Assembly (NCBI GenBank): GCA_021786575.1
Contig: JAJYMY010000002.1
Span: 186,001-250,000, forward strand
Reading direction: 5' to 3'
Length of the DNA stretch: 64,000 nt
Source: an archaeon
GTDB taxonomy: Archaea > Thermoproteota > Nitrososphaeria > Nitrososphaerales > Gagatemarchaeaceae
Position numbers and translations under genes: made by a program. Under the pieces are notes generated by a model, which was not told the DNA's origin, ran no database searches, and saw only the letters and a list, made by a program, of their open reading frames with translations. This document shows positions 1-8,749 of this stretch, one piece after another. Numbering within the stretch: the stretch's first letter is position 1; every line of letters begins with the position of its first letter.

Positions 1-498
1 CACAGAAAGGGTTTCGAAGAATACTCTGAGCGAGGCCAGCACCCTGAGCCTGAACCCCCGTCCTTCGCACGCCATCCTCGCTTCCTCCATGTCCATGTCG
101 TCGTTGACTAAAAAGACCACTTTCCCATCTCTTCTCACTGTGCGGAGCGCTTCCGACAAGAACGCCAAGGGGACTTCCATCTGCTTTCCTCCCTCGACGG
201 CTACGTCCCCAGTCTCATCCCCTTCGAGATAAGGGGGATTGAATGCCACCAGGTCGAAGGAGGCGTCGCGCATGCATGAAGCTCCCTCCGCCAGGACGTA
301 GTCGGACTTCCCTTTCCAGTCTGCCATGGATGGTCTCACAACATCCGTCCCTACCACGACCCTGAACCTCTTTGCCAACTCAATGAGGTTCCCTCCATTC
401 CCTGCGCCTATCTCCATGCAGCTCTCTCCCGAGTAGCCGGCCAGAGCCATCCTCAGGAGTGCGGAGTCCCCAGAAGCGAGATACGGTTCACCGGTCAT
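1..498 (-). CDS. HemK-family class I SAM methyltransferase, 3' end beyond window
   Basis: Translation from the ATG at 498 stays open to base 1 (166 codons), so the C-terminus lies outside the window. It reads as a Rossmann methyltransferase. A glycine-rich SAM loop (EIGAGNGGN) lies near residue 32, an acidic TDVV follows, and the NPPY motif typical of HemK/PrmC-type N-methyltransferases of Gln or Asn side chains lies near residue 87. In archaea this family acts on translation release factor aRF1 with Trm112, or on related targets; the exact substrate cannot be read from the sequence. The start overlaps the stop of the upstream gene as ATGA (495-498), which suggests translational coupling to that small hypothetical gene. 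Confidence 0.8.
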   Translation of the reverse strand, partial: MTGEPYLASGDSALLRMALAGYSGESCMEIGAGNGGNLIELAKRFRVVVGTDVVRPSMADWKGKSDYVLAEGASCMRDASFDLVAFNPPYLEGDETGDVAVEGGKQMEVPLAFLSEALRTVRRDGKVVFLVNDDMDMEEARMACEGRGFRLRVLASLRVFFETLSV

Positions 499-758
499 TC
501 GGTCAGGCCGTCGTCCTTGAAGGACTTGTATTCGCCGGGGGTGAGAACCTGGGTTATGTTCTGAGTCGTGTAGAAGTAAGCCGGCGTCCCGTCAGGCGAC
601 GTGGCGAGGCTGTTGTCCGGGTTCTGTAGCCTGTAAACTTTCACGACGGCAGGTTTTATCCCAAGAACCGTCCCGTCGTCCAAGGCGTAATAGCTGAACC
701 TCTCCTGCAGCGGTTTGAACCCAACGAGCTTACCCTTCGGTTGCGGCGATGGTATCAT
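495..758 (-). CDS. small conserved-looking hypothetical protein, 87 aa
   Basis: I do not recognise this protein. It is short and soluble, with no signal peptide or membrane segment, and has a mixed polar composition (N-terminal MIPSPQPKGKLVGF, C-terminal KSFKDDGLTE). It is called real because the ATG at 758 has a TATA-like CTTTTAACG about 25 bp upstream, and its stop overlaps the methyltransferase start (ATGA, 495-498), making a two-gene unit. The TATA-like box overlaps the stop codon of the preceding AsnB-like gene. Function unknown. Confidence 0.6.
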   Translation of the reverse strand: MIPSPQPKGKLVGFKPLQERFSYYALDDGTVLGIKPAVVKVYRLQNPDNSLATSPDGTPAYFYTTQNITQVLTPGEYKSFKDDGLTE

Positions 759-780
759 GAGTTGCCTTCACCTGAGGGCG

Positions 781-1539
781 TTAAAAGTGTGCGTTGGCTA
801 CCAGTTTCTGGATCCCCGAACTGTACTGGGCTGCCTTCTTCGGTGCCTCTGCGATTTCCGCTGGGACTCCTAGCCGCACCGCCGCCCTCCTTAAAATCGC
901 CTTCCTTACGCCCCCCATCAGCTTGTACGAAATCGGGATGGACGCTGCGTAGTCAGCGAGCTCCTCGAAGGGGATTCTGGGTTCGACCCACTTGGAACAC
1001 GCTTTCACGTCTCTCGCTCTCCCCCTGCTTATGTATTCCTTCAGGTCGCCCTCCATCATCAACTTGGCAGCGTCAGGGCCACGTTCCCCTAGTGCATGTG
1101 TGTACTTCGCGTAGCCCCCGAAAAGCTCATCGGCGAGTTGACCTAGAAGGATCACGCGCGCCCCGGCCTCTCTCGCGCTTCTGGAGACGGCCGAATACAG
1201 GCACCAAAGGCTCCTGTCCATCAGCGTGCCGCCGGACGGGAAGTCGACACGTGTGAGCTCAGCTGCCACCAATTCGGGGGTGAGTCGTGTCGTCACAAGG
1301 TCCACGCCCAGGGAGTCAGCCGCTGCCTGGGCTCGGAGCGCGTCCCAGGTCCCCTCCGCGCTCCCAGTGCACGCGATTACCTGAGCTTCTGCCGCCGCGC
1401 ACTTCGCTACGACTGAACTGTCCAGCCCTCCAGAAAACGCGACCGCCAACCTTTCCTCGCTTCCGACAGCTTTCGCCACAGCGGCCTGCACGCGGACCGC
1501 AAGCTCGTCGGCAGCTTGGTCGATGCCGTTCTGAGTCAT
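781..1539 (-). CDS. AsnB-like PP-loop ATP pyrophosphatase (asparagine synthase C-terminal domain)
   Basis: A 252-residue protein containing only the ATP-binding synthetase domain of class B asparagine synthetases; the glutaminase half is absent. The PP-loop reads AFSGGLDSS near residue 33, and LLGQLADELFGGY, the second conserved AsnB block, lies near residue 130. Such stand-alone domains adenylate a carboxylate and may use ammonia directly; the substrate is unknown. The frame extends upstream to 1821, but the ATG at 1539 is chosen because the upstream part overlaps hel308 and is low-complexity Arg/Gly/Glu. This ATG forms an ATGA overlap (1536-1539) with the hel308 stop. It therefore probably belongs to the hel308 transcript. 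Confidence 0.78.
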   Translation of the reverse strand: MTQNGIDQAADELAVRVQAAVAKAVGSEERLAVAFSGGLDSSVVAKCAAAEAQVIACTGSAEGTWDALRAQAAADSLGVDLVTTRLTPELVAAELTRVDFPSGGTLMDRSLWCLYSAVSRSAREAGARVILLGQLADELFGGYAKYTHALGERGPDAAKLMMEGDLKEYISRGRARDVKACSKWVEPRIPFEELADYAASIPISYKLMGGVRKAILRRAAVRLGVPAEIAEAPKKAAQYSSGIQKLVANAHF

Positions 1540-3674
1540 CGTCTCTTCACCTGTTCCTTGATTCTCCGCGCAACCGAAGCACCTACCTTGTCGACCAGGG
1601 CTATCTTCTCCGCCGGCGCGTCCTTCAGGTCCTCGAGGGTCCTGAATCCTGCGGAGTACAGCGAGCGCGCCCTCACCCTCCCTACTCCATTGAGGGATGT
1701 GAGCTCGACCAGCTCTTCTCCGACGCCGCTCGCCACCCTCCTCCTCAGAAGCTCTGCCTGCTTCGCGACTTCTGGCATCCCGAACAGCTTGCACAGCTCC
1801 ACCAGCGCATGCAGGAGCCAATCTGCGTTGTCGACCGCCCTATGCATGTCGCCCGGTTCAACCCCCAGCCTGCTGAGCAGTTGTTCCTCTTTCCACTCGT
1901 CTATCCATCCATGCAGGGCCATGACGCTCCGCATGTCCTGCAGGACCCTGTCATAGTCTGAAAACTCCCTCGGCACATGCCTTTCCAGCATCTCTGACCG
2001 GTGCTCTTCCATGAACGCCATGGCGTCTTCGTAGTCTTTGCTCCTAAGGGGGAACTTCGGCTCGAAGTCTGGCGATGAAGCGACAATGTGCAGGAGACCA
2101 GCGGTGTAGCCTTTCCCAGGTTCGGCGTGCCTCACTGCGTTCCTGAACAGGACAGCCGTGACCGGATCGATGTAGAGGATTGATACTCTGGTTCCGAAGG
2201 CAGTCGCGTAGAAGAGCCCGCCGTGAGACTCGAGCAGCCTTTCGGAGAGGAGGTAACCCATGGCCTTCTCCGTCAGCCTCGAGACTTCTGCCTGGCTGGT
2301 CTGCCTGGCCAACAGGGTCTCTCTGAACAAGGCGTCGAGGTCCGCTTTGGAGAGGCCTCTCCCAGTGGCTATCGTAGCCAGTGTGTGCGACCGCATCGCG
2401 GCCTCATCCGACAGTCGCGACTCGATTGGCTCCGGAGGCTGCTTCGTATAATGCTCCAGTAAGCTTGCGGCGGCTTGCGAGGGCGGCGGGACCATGACGG
2501 TCTCTCCGTGATCATCGTACTGGGGCCTCCCGGCCCTCCCCGCCATCTGCCTGTACTCCAGGATCGAAATCTCAGAGTTCCCCCCTTTCTCGGCGTCGTA
2601 GCGCGTCATATCGGCTATCACGACCCGGCGTGCGGGGAGGTTGACCCCAGCAGCGAGCGTCGGGGTCGCAGCGAGGAGCTTGATTGCCCTGGCCCGGTAG
2701 TAGTCTTCGACAATCCTCCTGTGCTCTGATTCAAGTCCCGCGTGGTGGAATGCGGCGCCCTTGGCCACAACTTCAGCGAGGAGCCGGCTCAAGCTCGTCT
2801 CCTCGCCTGACACCAGGATCCTCCTAGAAGCTTCGGAAGCGGCCTTCTTCTCGTCTAGCGTCAGGCGCCTCAGGGTCAACTCGGCCGACCTCATGGCCAG
2901 GCTCACCGCCCTCCTCCTAGTACTAGCGAAGACCAGCGCCTGGCCGCCCTCCTTCAAGGTGTCCATGGCGACGTCGATGGGCGAGCCGTAGGTCGACCTA
3001 GGAATCCGCACCTCGGCACCATCGGAGAACACCACTCTCCCGTAGTCATAGACTCCCTCCTTGAGGGGGACCGGCCTCCAGTCGAGCTCTACCGGGGCGG
3101 CGTGAAGCCACTCAGCGACCAACTTCGCATTGCTGATTGTGGCGGAGAGGGCTAAGAGTTGCGCTCCCAGCCTGAGGTGGATGACCTTCGTAAGTATCAT
3201 CTCGAGGGTTGGCCCCCGCCTGTCGTTCCCTGCCAAATGCACTTCATCGGCTACGAACAGTCCCACAGAGTTTACCCACGACACCCTGTGTCTCATCACC
3301 GAGTCGAACCTTTCGTTGGTGAGGACTATGATGTCTGCTCTGCCCAGAGACTCTCCACTTGAATCGTAGTCTCCGGTCGAGATGGCGGTCCGTATCCCGA
3401 ACTTGGTCAGCTCGGAGAATTCTGAATACTTCTCCGAGGCCAGCGCCCTCAGGGGAGCGAGGTACACCACCTTCTTCCTCTCCAGCTTCGTCCTGAGGTA
3501 CGCAGACATCAGGGCGAGCAATGTCTTTCCAGATGCGGTGGGGGACGCCACAACCAGGCTCTTCCCCTCGAGCAGCCCTGCGCGTATCGCCTGTTCCTGG
3601 GGCGGATAGAATTCTGTGATGCCCTTGTCCTTAACGAACTGGATTAGCTCTTCTGGCGCCTTTGCTTCATCCAC
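1536..3674 (-). CDS. hel308: Hel308 superfamily 2 DNA helicase
   Basis: A 712-residue Ski2-like helicase, the usual archaeal Hel308 length. In order: Walker A ASPTASGKT near residue 44; motif II DEVH near 142; SAT (LSATIS) near 176; motif VI QMAGRAGRPQYDD near 378; a C-terminal helix-hairpin-helix (LNGVGRVRARSLY and VGASVARRI) in the last 60 residues. Hel308 unwinds lagging strands at stalled or branched replication forks, and its placement after gins and mcm fits that role. The start is a GTG at 3674, about 95 bp downstream of the mcm stop. The stop overlaps the next gene by 4 bp. Confidence 0.93.
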   Translation of the reverse strand: MDEAKAPEELIQFVKDKGITEFYPPQEQAIRAGLLEGKSLVVASPTASGKTLLALMSAYLRTKLERKKVVYLAPLRALASEKYSEFSELTKFGIRTAISTGDYDSSGESLGRADIIVLTNERFDSVMRHRVSWVNSVGLFVADEVHLAGNDRRGPTLEMILTKVIHLRLGAQLLALSATISNAKLVAEWLHAAPVELDWRPVPLKEGVYDYGRVVFSDGAEVRIPRSTYGSPIDVAMDTLKEGGQALVFASTRRRAVSLAMRSAELTLRRLTLDEKKAASEASRRILVSGEETSLSRLLAEVVAKGAAFHHAGLESEHRRIVEDYYRARAIKLLAATPTLAAGVNLPARRVVIADMTRYDAEKGGNSEISILEYRQMAGRAGRPQYDDHGETVMVPPPSQAAASLLEHYTKQPPEPIESRLSDEAAMRSHTLATIATGRGLSKADLDALFRETLLARQTSQAEVSRLTEKAMGYLLSERLLESHGGLFYATAFGTRVSILYIDPVTAVLFRNAVRHAEPGKGYTAGLLHIVASSPDFEPKFPLRSKDYEDAMAFMEEHRSEMLERHVPREFSDYDRVLQDMRSVMALHGWIDEWKEEQLLSRLGVEPGDMHRAVDNADWLLHALVELCKLFGMPEVAKQAELLRRRVASGVGEELVELTSLNGVGRVRARSLYSAGFRTLEDLKDAPAEKIALVDKVGASVARRIKEQVKRR

Positions 3675-3769
3675 CCTCAGGTAAGCCCACCTACCTTTCA
3701 GCTGCCGAAGTCCAGTCCAATGCGCCCATGCACTGCGCCTGGTCTATGCCCGTGTCCTGGTTTAGCAAC

Positions 3770-6700
3770 CTAGGAACCCAGCCTGCGGATGTAACCTGGC
3801 TTCGACTCGTACACCATGCCCTCTCGGAACATTGTCCTGATCATCTTCTCCGCGTCTTCGTCCGTGAACTTTGCTTTCACAAGTTCCTCCTTGAACAGCT
3901 TTCTTTCCACGGGCTTCTTCTCAGGGCCCTCTAGCCTCTTCAACACTTCAAGGGCCGACCTGAGGTTCTTGGTCTCGCCAGCCGGTTTGCCTAGCTGGAT
4001 GCCGAAATCAGTCTTCTTCGTCGCCGCGTCAGTGAGTATGTCCTCCACCATCCTGTTCATCAGGGCTATGGCCGAGAGCGCATCTTCCTCGGTTACCTCG
4101 TCTCTGAGGAGTACCTTCGCCCTGGCGGTTGAAATCCTGATCAACGCTTCGAGCGTCCTCAGCGTGGGGGGGATGGAGTCCTCGGCACCGCTTGATTTCC
4201 TCAGTTCGAGATAGTATTCCTTTATCCTGTCCATGGCAGCCTTCGACAGGGTGGGTGAGATTCTCTTGGCGAAAGTCAGGTACTTTTTCAGGAGGCTGAA
4301 CTCGATGGGAGGAGGCGCGGTGTATGAGCGTCGCGCGTGGACTGACAGTATGTGATTGGCCAGCTTCTCGTCGTCTGATGGCGTCGGCTGGTCCCTGAAG
4401 ACGAATATGACGTCGAACCTCGTCAGTAGCGGGATGGGTAGCGTCCCTATGTTCTCGATGAGGTTCTGGAAAGGGTTGTAGCGCCCTAAAACGGGGTTGC
4501 AGGCGGCCAATATGGCCGTCCTCGCGTTGAGCGTCGCATAGATCCCACCCTTCGCGATGGTGACCGTCTGCTGTTCCATCATCTCGTGGAGGGCGGTCCT
4601 ATCCTCCGGTTTCATCTTCTCGAACTCGTCTATGGCCGCGATGCCGAGGTCTGCCAAGACGACGACCCCCGCTTCGAGCATCAGCACGTTCTTCTCCCTT
4701 ATCACGGCAGCCGAGAGGCCGGCTGCGGTGGTGCCTCTCCCCGACGCGTAGAGCCCTCGCGGCGCCACCTGGGAAGCGAATTTCAGCAACTCAGACTTGC
4801 CCGTGTTATGCGAGACTAGTCCGTTGGCAATGAACCTGTGCCCTGCAGGGACTTCGATGTCGTAGACATCTTCAGGGGGGCTAACGTGAATAGCTACTAC
4901 TCTTTCTGTCATCTGTTTGTGAGCCTTGCCGATTCTCCTTGACGCTGCAGCGAGGGTCTCCAACCTTGTGGTCTTATTCCTAGAGACGAAGCCGATGTGC
5001 TGCCAGTATTTCACAGCGTCTTCGCCTCTGCTGATGACGAGTGCATTTCTACCGACTCTTGAGTAGATGCCCCACCTTAGGAGCAGGACTTGGACGTCGC
5101 GAAGGAGTTCTATGTTATCTCCTTTGAGGTAAATTCCACTACGCCCTTCCCCTTTCTGGCGTATCATTCCGCCCGCCTCGAAGAGCCACTTGAGGAACTG
5201 AGCGACCACCTTGTTGCCTGACAACAATATCAGTCGGGGTACCCTTCTCTCCCTCAGGAACGCTAGGTTAATGGCGATACACTCGCTGTCCACGCAGATG
5301 TCGGTCATGCGGACGCGCCGACCTGTCGTGGTCCTCCTAACTGCCTTCGGGGTCGTCGCAAACAGCCGTGTAATCACTTCCTTCAGCTTCGGGAGGACGT
5401 CGATTTCTGTCTCGGCCACAGAGGCTACTGCGCTGCTTTCATCCACGAAACCATTCCCTAGGAGATAACCAAGGTACCCTGCCAGGTCCTCGTCTACCAC
5501 CGCAGGCAAACGCCCTTCGAACCGCGGACCTTTCTGGTGGTGGGCTAACTTGAAACCAGTCTGAATGTTTCTCGTGATTGTGCAAGGAAGTTCGGTTACA
5601 GCCGCGATTCTATCTCCGACTTTCAGCTCGTCCAAACGCCTCCAACGTCTCACCTGCTTCCCGCCGGAATCGTCCAAAACGAGAAGGGGATGGTTATGCG
5701 TCCCTTTGACGCTCTTTCCGCTCTCTGTCACGATTTCCAGGATGGGCTGATTGCGGTAGATGTGAAATCTGGTAGCGACCGCCCGCTCCCCCTGCCCCTC
5801 CCCTGTGAGTACCTCCAGATTCAGGGGTTGCAGGTGGGTGTCTCCGATCTCTCCTATCTTCGCTATCCCTCCGTCTCCGAGGACGATTCTCTCGTCCGCC
5901 ACGAGACAGCCCGGGTCACCCACGAACAGGGCGTTGATGTCCCCCCTCAACTTCGTCCCGTCTGGGAGGAGGGTCGCGCTCCCTCCCGCGAGCAAGAGCA
6001 GGATTGCCTCCTTCTCCTGCTGGTGACCCAGAATGACCGGCGCGATGGAGTTGACGAGTCTCTCGTAGGCGTCGGGGGTCGCTGCAACCTTCCTGATCAA
6101 CTCCTCATCCTCCTTGGAGACGAGCACCTGTTCCGGCTCCTTCCCTTTCACTTCGACGTGGTTGCAGTCGATTTGCGACCTGAACAACCGCGTCTTCACT
6201 TGGCCCAGGGTGTAGTCGGGGACCGCCCTCACCACCCCGGTGAGCACCACTCTGTCCCCCGGCCGGGCCGTGTTCACAATGTCTCCCTCCACGTTGACGT
6301 CGAAGAATTGCGGGAGCTGACCCGGCGGGAGCTCCTCCGGAAGTTCTTGGACTCTCAGCACCTGGAAATCTATGAATCTGCAACGCTTCCTATCGAGCTC
6401 GAAGCTCTTTGCCTCTCCGCAGAGCTCGCACTTCGGTGGGCGCTTGAGGATCAGGTCATCCTGCCCCTGGTATGTGAGGTGGCCGCTGGGGCAGACCCAC
6501 GCAGCCTCCGTCATCATCGGCCTCAGCTCCGACGTCCTCACCACCATGCCCGAGACCGCGAGCATATGGTCAATGTAGGACGTATCCACCTTCCTGAGTG
6601 GGACCAAGTCCGGAAGGCCGCGCAGCCTGACTGTAAGCTCCCGCTTGACCCTGTCGGCGTAGAGCGCGTTTTCGCTCCTCATCGTCTCAAAAGCGGCTAT

Positions 6701-6922
6701 CTTGAAAGACGCGAGGGAGGAGTCAGGCTCGAGGAGGACCCTGTTTGCCAAGTCGTTGTTGTACCGCAGGAGGTCGCCGAAGTCGACTACCAGTGACTTG
6801 CCCTCCGTCGCTACAAGTTGTGAAATCTTGCTCCTGTAGACCGCGTTCCCCTTTCTGTCCACAACCGATTTCAGGAAGTCCTCGAACTGCTCGGACAGTT
6901 TCCCGCTAGACAGGGTCGCCAA
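3770..6922 (-). CDS. mcm: MCM replicative helicase precursor interrupted by an intein
   Basis: A 1050-codon precursor. Removing the 368-residue intein leaves 682 residues, a normal archaeal MCM. Visible parts are the N-terminal oligomerisation domain with a zinc site (CPSGH near 144 and CELC near 165), the P-loop split as GDPG/TGKSELL (residues 335-338 and 707 on), Walker B LADLGIAAIDEFEKM, arginine finger LLTRFDVIF, and a C-terminal winged helix. The start is a TTG at 6922, directly after the gins TAA, supported by GGAGGG about 10 nt upstream. It unwinds DNA at forks in the CMG-like complex with GINS, the preceding gene. A functional helicase requires splicing because the intein divides the ATP-binding loop. 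Confidence 0.95.
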   Translation of the reverse strand: MATLSSGKLSEQFEDFLKSVVDRKGNAVYRSKISQLVATEGKSLVVDFGDLLRYNNDLANRVLLEPDSSLASFKIAAFETMRSENALYADRVKRELTVRLRGLPDLVPLRKVDTSYIDHMLAVSGMVVRTSELRPMMTEAAWVCPSGHLTYQGQDDLILKRPPKCELCGEAKSFELDRKRCRFIDFQVLRVQELPEELPPGQLPQFFDVNVEGDIVNTARPGDRVVLTGVVRAVPDYTLGQVKTRLFRSQIDCNHVEVKGKEPEQVLVSKEDEELIRKVAATPDAYERLVNSIAPVILGHQQEKEAILLLLAGGSATLLPDGTKLRGDINALFVGDPGCLVADERIVLGDGGIAKIGEIGDTHLQPLNLEVLTGEGQGERAVATRFHIYRNQPILEIVTESGKSVKGTHNHPLLVLDDSGGKQVRRWRRLDELKVGDRIAAVTELPCTITRNIQTGFKLAHHQKGPRFEGRLPAVVDEDLAGYLGYLLGNGFVDESSAVASVAETEIDVLPKLKEVITRLFATTPKAVRRTTTGRRVRMTDICVDSECIAINLAFLRERRVPRLILLSGNKVVAQFLKWLFEAGGMIRQKGEGRSGIYLKGDNIELLRDVQVLLLRWGIYSRVGRNALVISRGEDAVKYWQHIGFVSRNKTTRLETLAAASRRIGKAHKQMTERVVAIHVSPPEDVYDIEVPAGHRFIANGLVSHNTGKSELLKFASQVAPRGLYASGRGTTAAGLSAAVIREKNVLMLEAGVVVLADLGIAAIDEFEKMKPEDRTALHEMMEQQTVTIAKGGIYATLNARTAILAACNPVLGRYNPFQNLIENIGTLPIPLLTRFDVIFVFRDQPTPSDDEKLANHILSVHARRSYTAPPPIEFSLLKKYLTFAKRISPTLSKAAMDRIKEYYLELRKSSGAEDSIPPTLRTLEALIRISTARAKVLLRDEVTEEDALSAIALMNRMVEDILTDAATKKTDFGIQLGKPAGETKNLRSALEVLKRLEGPEKKPVERKLFKEELVKAKFTDEDAEKMIRTMFREGMVYESKPGYIRRLGS
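4805..5908 (-). mobile_element. intein in the MCM P-loop with a degenerate LAGLIDADG endonuclease
   Basis: Codons 339-706 of the mcm frame. Splicing residues look intact: Cys1 (CLVADERIVLGDGG), block B Thr408-His411 (GTHNHP), a C-terminal block with DVYDIEVPAGHRF, penultimate His705, Asn706 and +1 Thr707. The insertion falls between GDPG and TGKS of Walker A. The central domain has two dodecapeptide motifs, LGYLLGNGF (484-492) and FLKWLFEAGG (576-585). The catalytic Asp normally before the final Gly is Asn490 in the first and Gly584 in the second. Prediction: splicing-competent but endonuclease-inactive. Boundaries were checked base by base (Cys codon 5906-5908, Asn codon 4805-4807). Confidence 0.93.
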
Positions 6923-7522
6923 TTAGTTAGGCCCTCCGAGCAGGCCCGACTTCCATTCCTTCGACAGTGATTGTGATATCGCAAAGAACTCCTTCTCCTC
7001 TGGGGTCAACTTGTCAGCCAGCATAGAGGCGGAGGTCGACGAACTGGACAACGACAGGAGCTTGCTCAGTCTAATACCAATTAGGTCGTAGCAGACCACC
7101 CGCAGACGCTCGACGTCTTCCCTCCTGGCCCTCCCTTCAGCTACAGCTGCGCTAAGTGCGCCGAGACGCCTCCTCATCCTGAGGTAGAAATCCTGGGCCA
7201 GCACTGAAAGCTGAAGCGGCCCCATCATCTTCTCCTTGCTGAGCGCGCTGAAGACCTCGTTCTCGAAAGGCACCTCTGATGGTTCGGCCATCCCCTGGGC
7301 GGTCAGCTCGTCCGCTACCCAGCGAGGAAGATCTGCGATGTCCCCCTCAGACAGCTTCTCGATGTGGAAATCGCCTACGTCTAGGCTCTCGATGGAAGAC
7401 CGCATCTTCGCCCTCACCGTGCCGAGGAGGTATTCTCTCTCCCTGCGCTCGAGCATCTGCCTAAGGGTGATTTGCTCGTCGGACAAACCAGGCGCCAAGC
7501 GACCTGTCTCGATAATAAACAT
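6923..7522 (-). CDS. GINS complex subunit (Gins51/Gins23-type)
   Basis: A 199-residue protein with the mainly helical GINS A domain (LRQMLERREREYLLGTV; LSVLAQDFYLRMRRRLGAL) and a small beta-rich segment around IADLPRWVADEL. GINS tethers MCM to GAN/RecJ-like proteins in the archaeal CMG helicase. The gene ends immediately before the mcm TTG (TAA at 6923-6925, mcm start 6922), a gins-mcm pairing common in archaea. The start is the ATG at 7522. Which GINS paralogue it represents cannot be settled by eye. The upstream 257 bp lie between this gene and the divergent rfcS. Confidence 0.82.
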   Translation of the reverse strand: MFIIETGRLAPGLSDEQITLRQMLERREREYLLGTVRAKMRSSIESLDVGDFHIEKLSEGDIADLPRWVADELTAQGMAEPSEVPFENEVFSALSKEKMMGPLQLSVLAQDFYLRMRRRLGALSAAVAEGRARREDVERLRVVCYDLIGIRLSKLLSLSSSSTSASMLADKLTPEEKEFFAISQSLSKEWKSGLLGGPN

Positions 7523-7711
7523 TGGGCGCCCCTATGACGTCCCACCAGACTCTTGGCAAGCGCATTAGATGTTCTCGCTTGCGGCCGCTGCCACGACGTT
7601 CCTCTGTGTGGCTCCTAGTGGTTCGATTAACCTCCCAAGCCCGCTGCAGCGGTCACCCACGGTAGCTCGCGCAGACTCAACAGTCCGGGGACTGGCCGCT
7701 TTTCTTTCAAC

Positions 7712-7722
7712 GGATAAATAAG
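7712..7722 (+). promoter_or_regulatory. TATA-like box for rfcS
   Basis: GGATAAATAAG stands out in GC-rich DNA about 60 bp before the rfcS start, implying a leader of about 30 nt, unlike most genes here. The rest of the 7523-7779 divergent intergenic region shows nothing else I can support. Confidence 0.5.
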
Positions 7723-7779
7723 AACCTGATGCCATCCTTCTAGGAGTCTGGTCTGATGACAGCGATGGGGGTAACCTAG

Positions 7780-8748
7780 ATGCCCCTGGCGGACATGATG
7801 TGGGTAGAGAAGTACAGGCCAACTAGCATGGCCGAGATGGTCGACCAGGACTCGGTGAAGCAGAAGCTGGAGGCTCTCCTCCAGAAGAAGGAACAGCTCC
7901 CGCACCTCCTCTTCGCAGGCCCGCCTGGCTCAGGGAAGACCACCACCGCCATGATAATCGCCAAGAGGGTACTCGGTGAGCCTTGGCGCGACTACACCTT
8001 GTCGCTCAACGCCAGCGATGAACGTGGGATTGACGTGGTCCGGGAGAGGGTGAAGACCTTCGCCAGGTTCGCAGACAGGAGGGAGGGAGTCCCATACAGG
8101 CTCGTCATCCTCGATGAAAGCGACGAGATGACCCCAGACGGACAGACGGCACTTCGCCGCATAATGGAAGAGAACTCGGAGCACACTCGCTTCATACTGA
8201 TATGCAACTACTCTTCTGGCATAATTGAACCCCTGCAGAGTCGGTGCGCCATATTCAGGTTCCAAAGGTACCCAGAGGAGCCGGTGGTCAATCACCTGAA
8301 AGAGATTGCAAGGAAGGAGAAGCTGAAGCACTCGGGCGACTCGGCGTTCGCCGCGATCTACGAAGCCACCCAAGGCGACCTGCGGCAGGCGATCAATATG
8401 CTGCAGGCGGCGTCAGCGTCAGGCGAGGTAACTCTCGACTCTGTCAAGTCGGTGACAGGCGCCACAGTGAAGGGGCGCGTGGCAGACATAATCGAGGCCG
8501 CCCTCGATGGGGACTTCGAGTCCGCGAGGACGAAGATGATCGAGCTTACCAGGGTCTACGGAATTCCTGAGAGGGACTTTCTAAAGTTCGCAAATGAGGC
8601 GCTCGGGAAAATCAAGGTCCCGGACTTGGGCAAGGTCATATCCATCCTGGCCGAGTACGACTTCCGTCTCGTGCAAGGGTCGCAGCCGGAGCTCCAGCTC
8701 ACAGCAATGCTCGCTCAGCTCTCCTCGCTGAAGGAGAAGTCAGCCTAG
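7780..8748 (+). CDS. rfcS: replication factor C small subunit (clamp loader)
   Basis: A 322-residue AAA+ protein. WVEKYRP near the N-terminus is the RFC box I signature. Walker A is GPPGSGKTTTA near residue 47, Walker B is VILDESDEMT (DESD where most archaeal small subunits have DEAD), sensor 1 is ICNYSSGI and the arginine finger is LQSRC. The C-terminal helical collar follows. RFC loads PCNA at primer-template junctions. It is divergent from the gins-mcm-hel308 unit, so replication genes face each other across a short promoter region. The start at 7780 is used; another ATG at 7795 would also precede the conserved WVEKYRP. Confidence 0.95.
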   Translation: MPLADMMWVEKYRPTSMAEMVDQDSVKQKLEALLQKKEQLPHLLFAGPPGSGKTTTAMIIAKRVLGEPWRDYTLSLNASDERGIDVVRERVKTFARFADRREGVPYRLVILDESDEMTPDGQTALRRIMEENSEHTRFILICNYSSGIIEPLQSRCAIFRFQRYPEEPVVNHLKEIARKEKLKHSGDSAFAAIYEATQGDLRQAINMLQAASASGEVTLDSVKSVTGATVKGRVADIIEAALDGDFESARTKMIELTRVYGIPERDFLKFANEALGKIKVPDLGKVISILAEYDFRLVQGSQPELQLTAMLAQLSSLKEKSA

Positions 8749-8749
8749 G

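Noticed and set aside
1540-1821. N-terminal extension of the AsnB-like protein
   Set aside because: The extra 94 codons lie inside hel308, are low-complexity, and the ATGA overlap gives a better start at 1539.
5690-6796. A 368-codon open frame on the plus strand
   Set aside because: It is antisense to mcm, rich in Pro/Arg/Val with no domain pattern, and arises from third-position GC bias.
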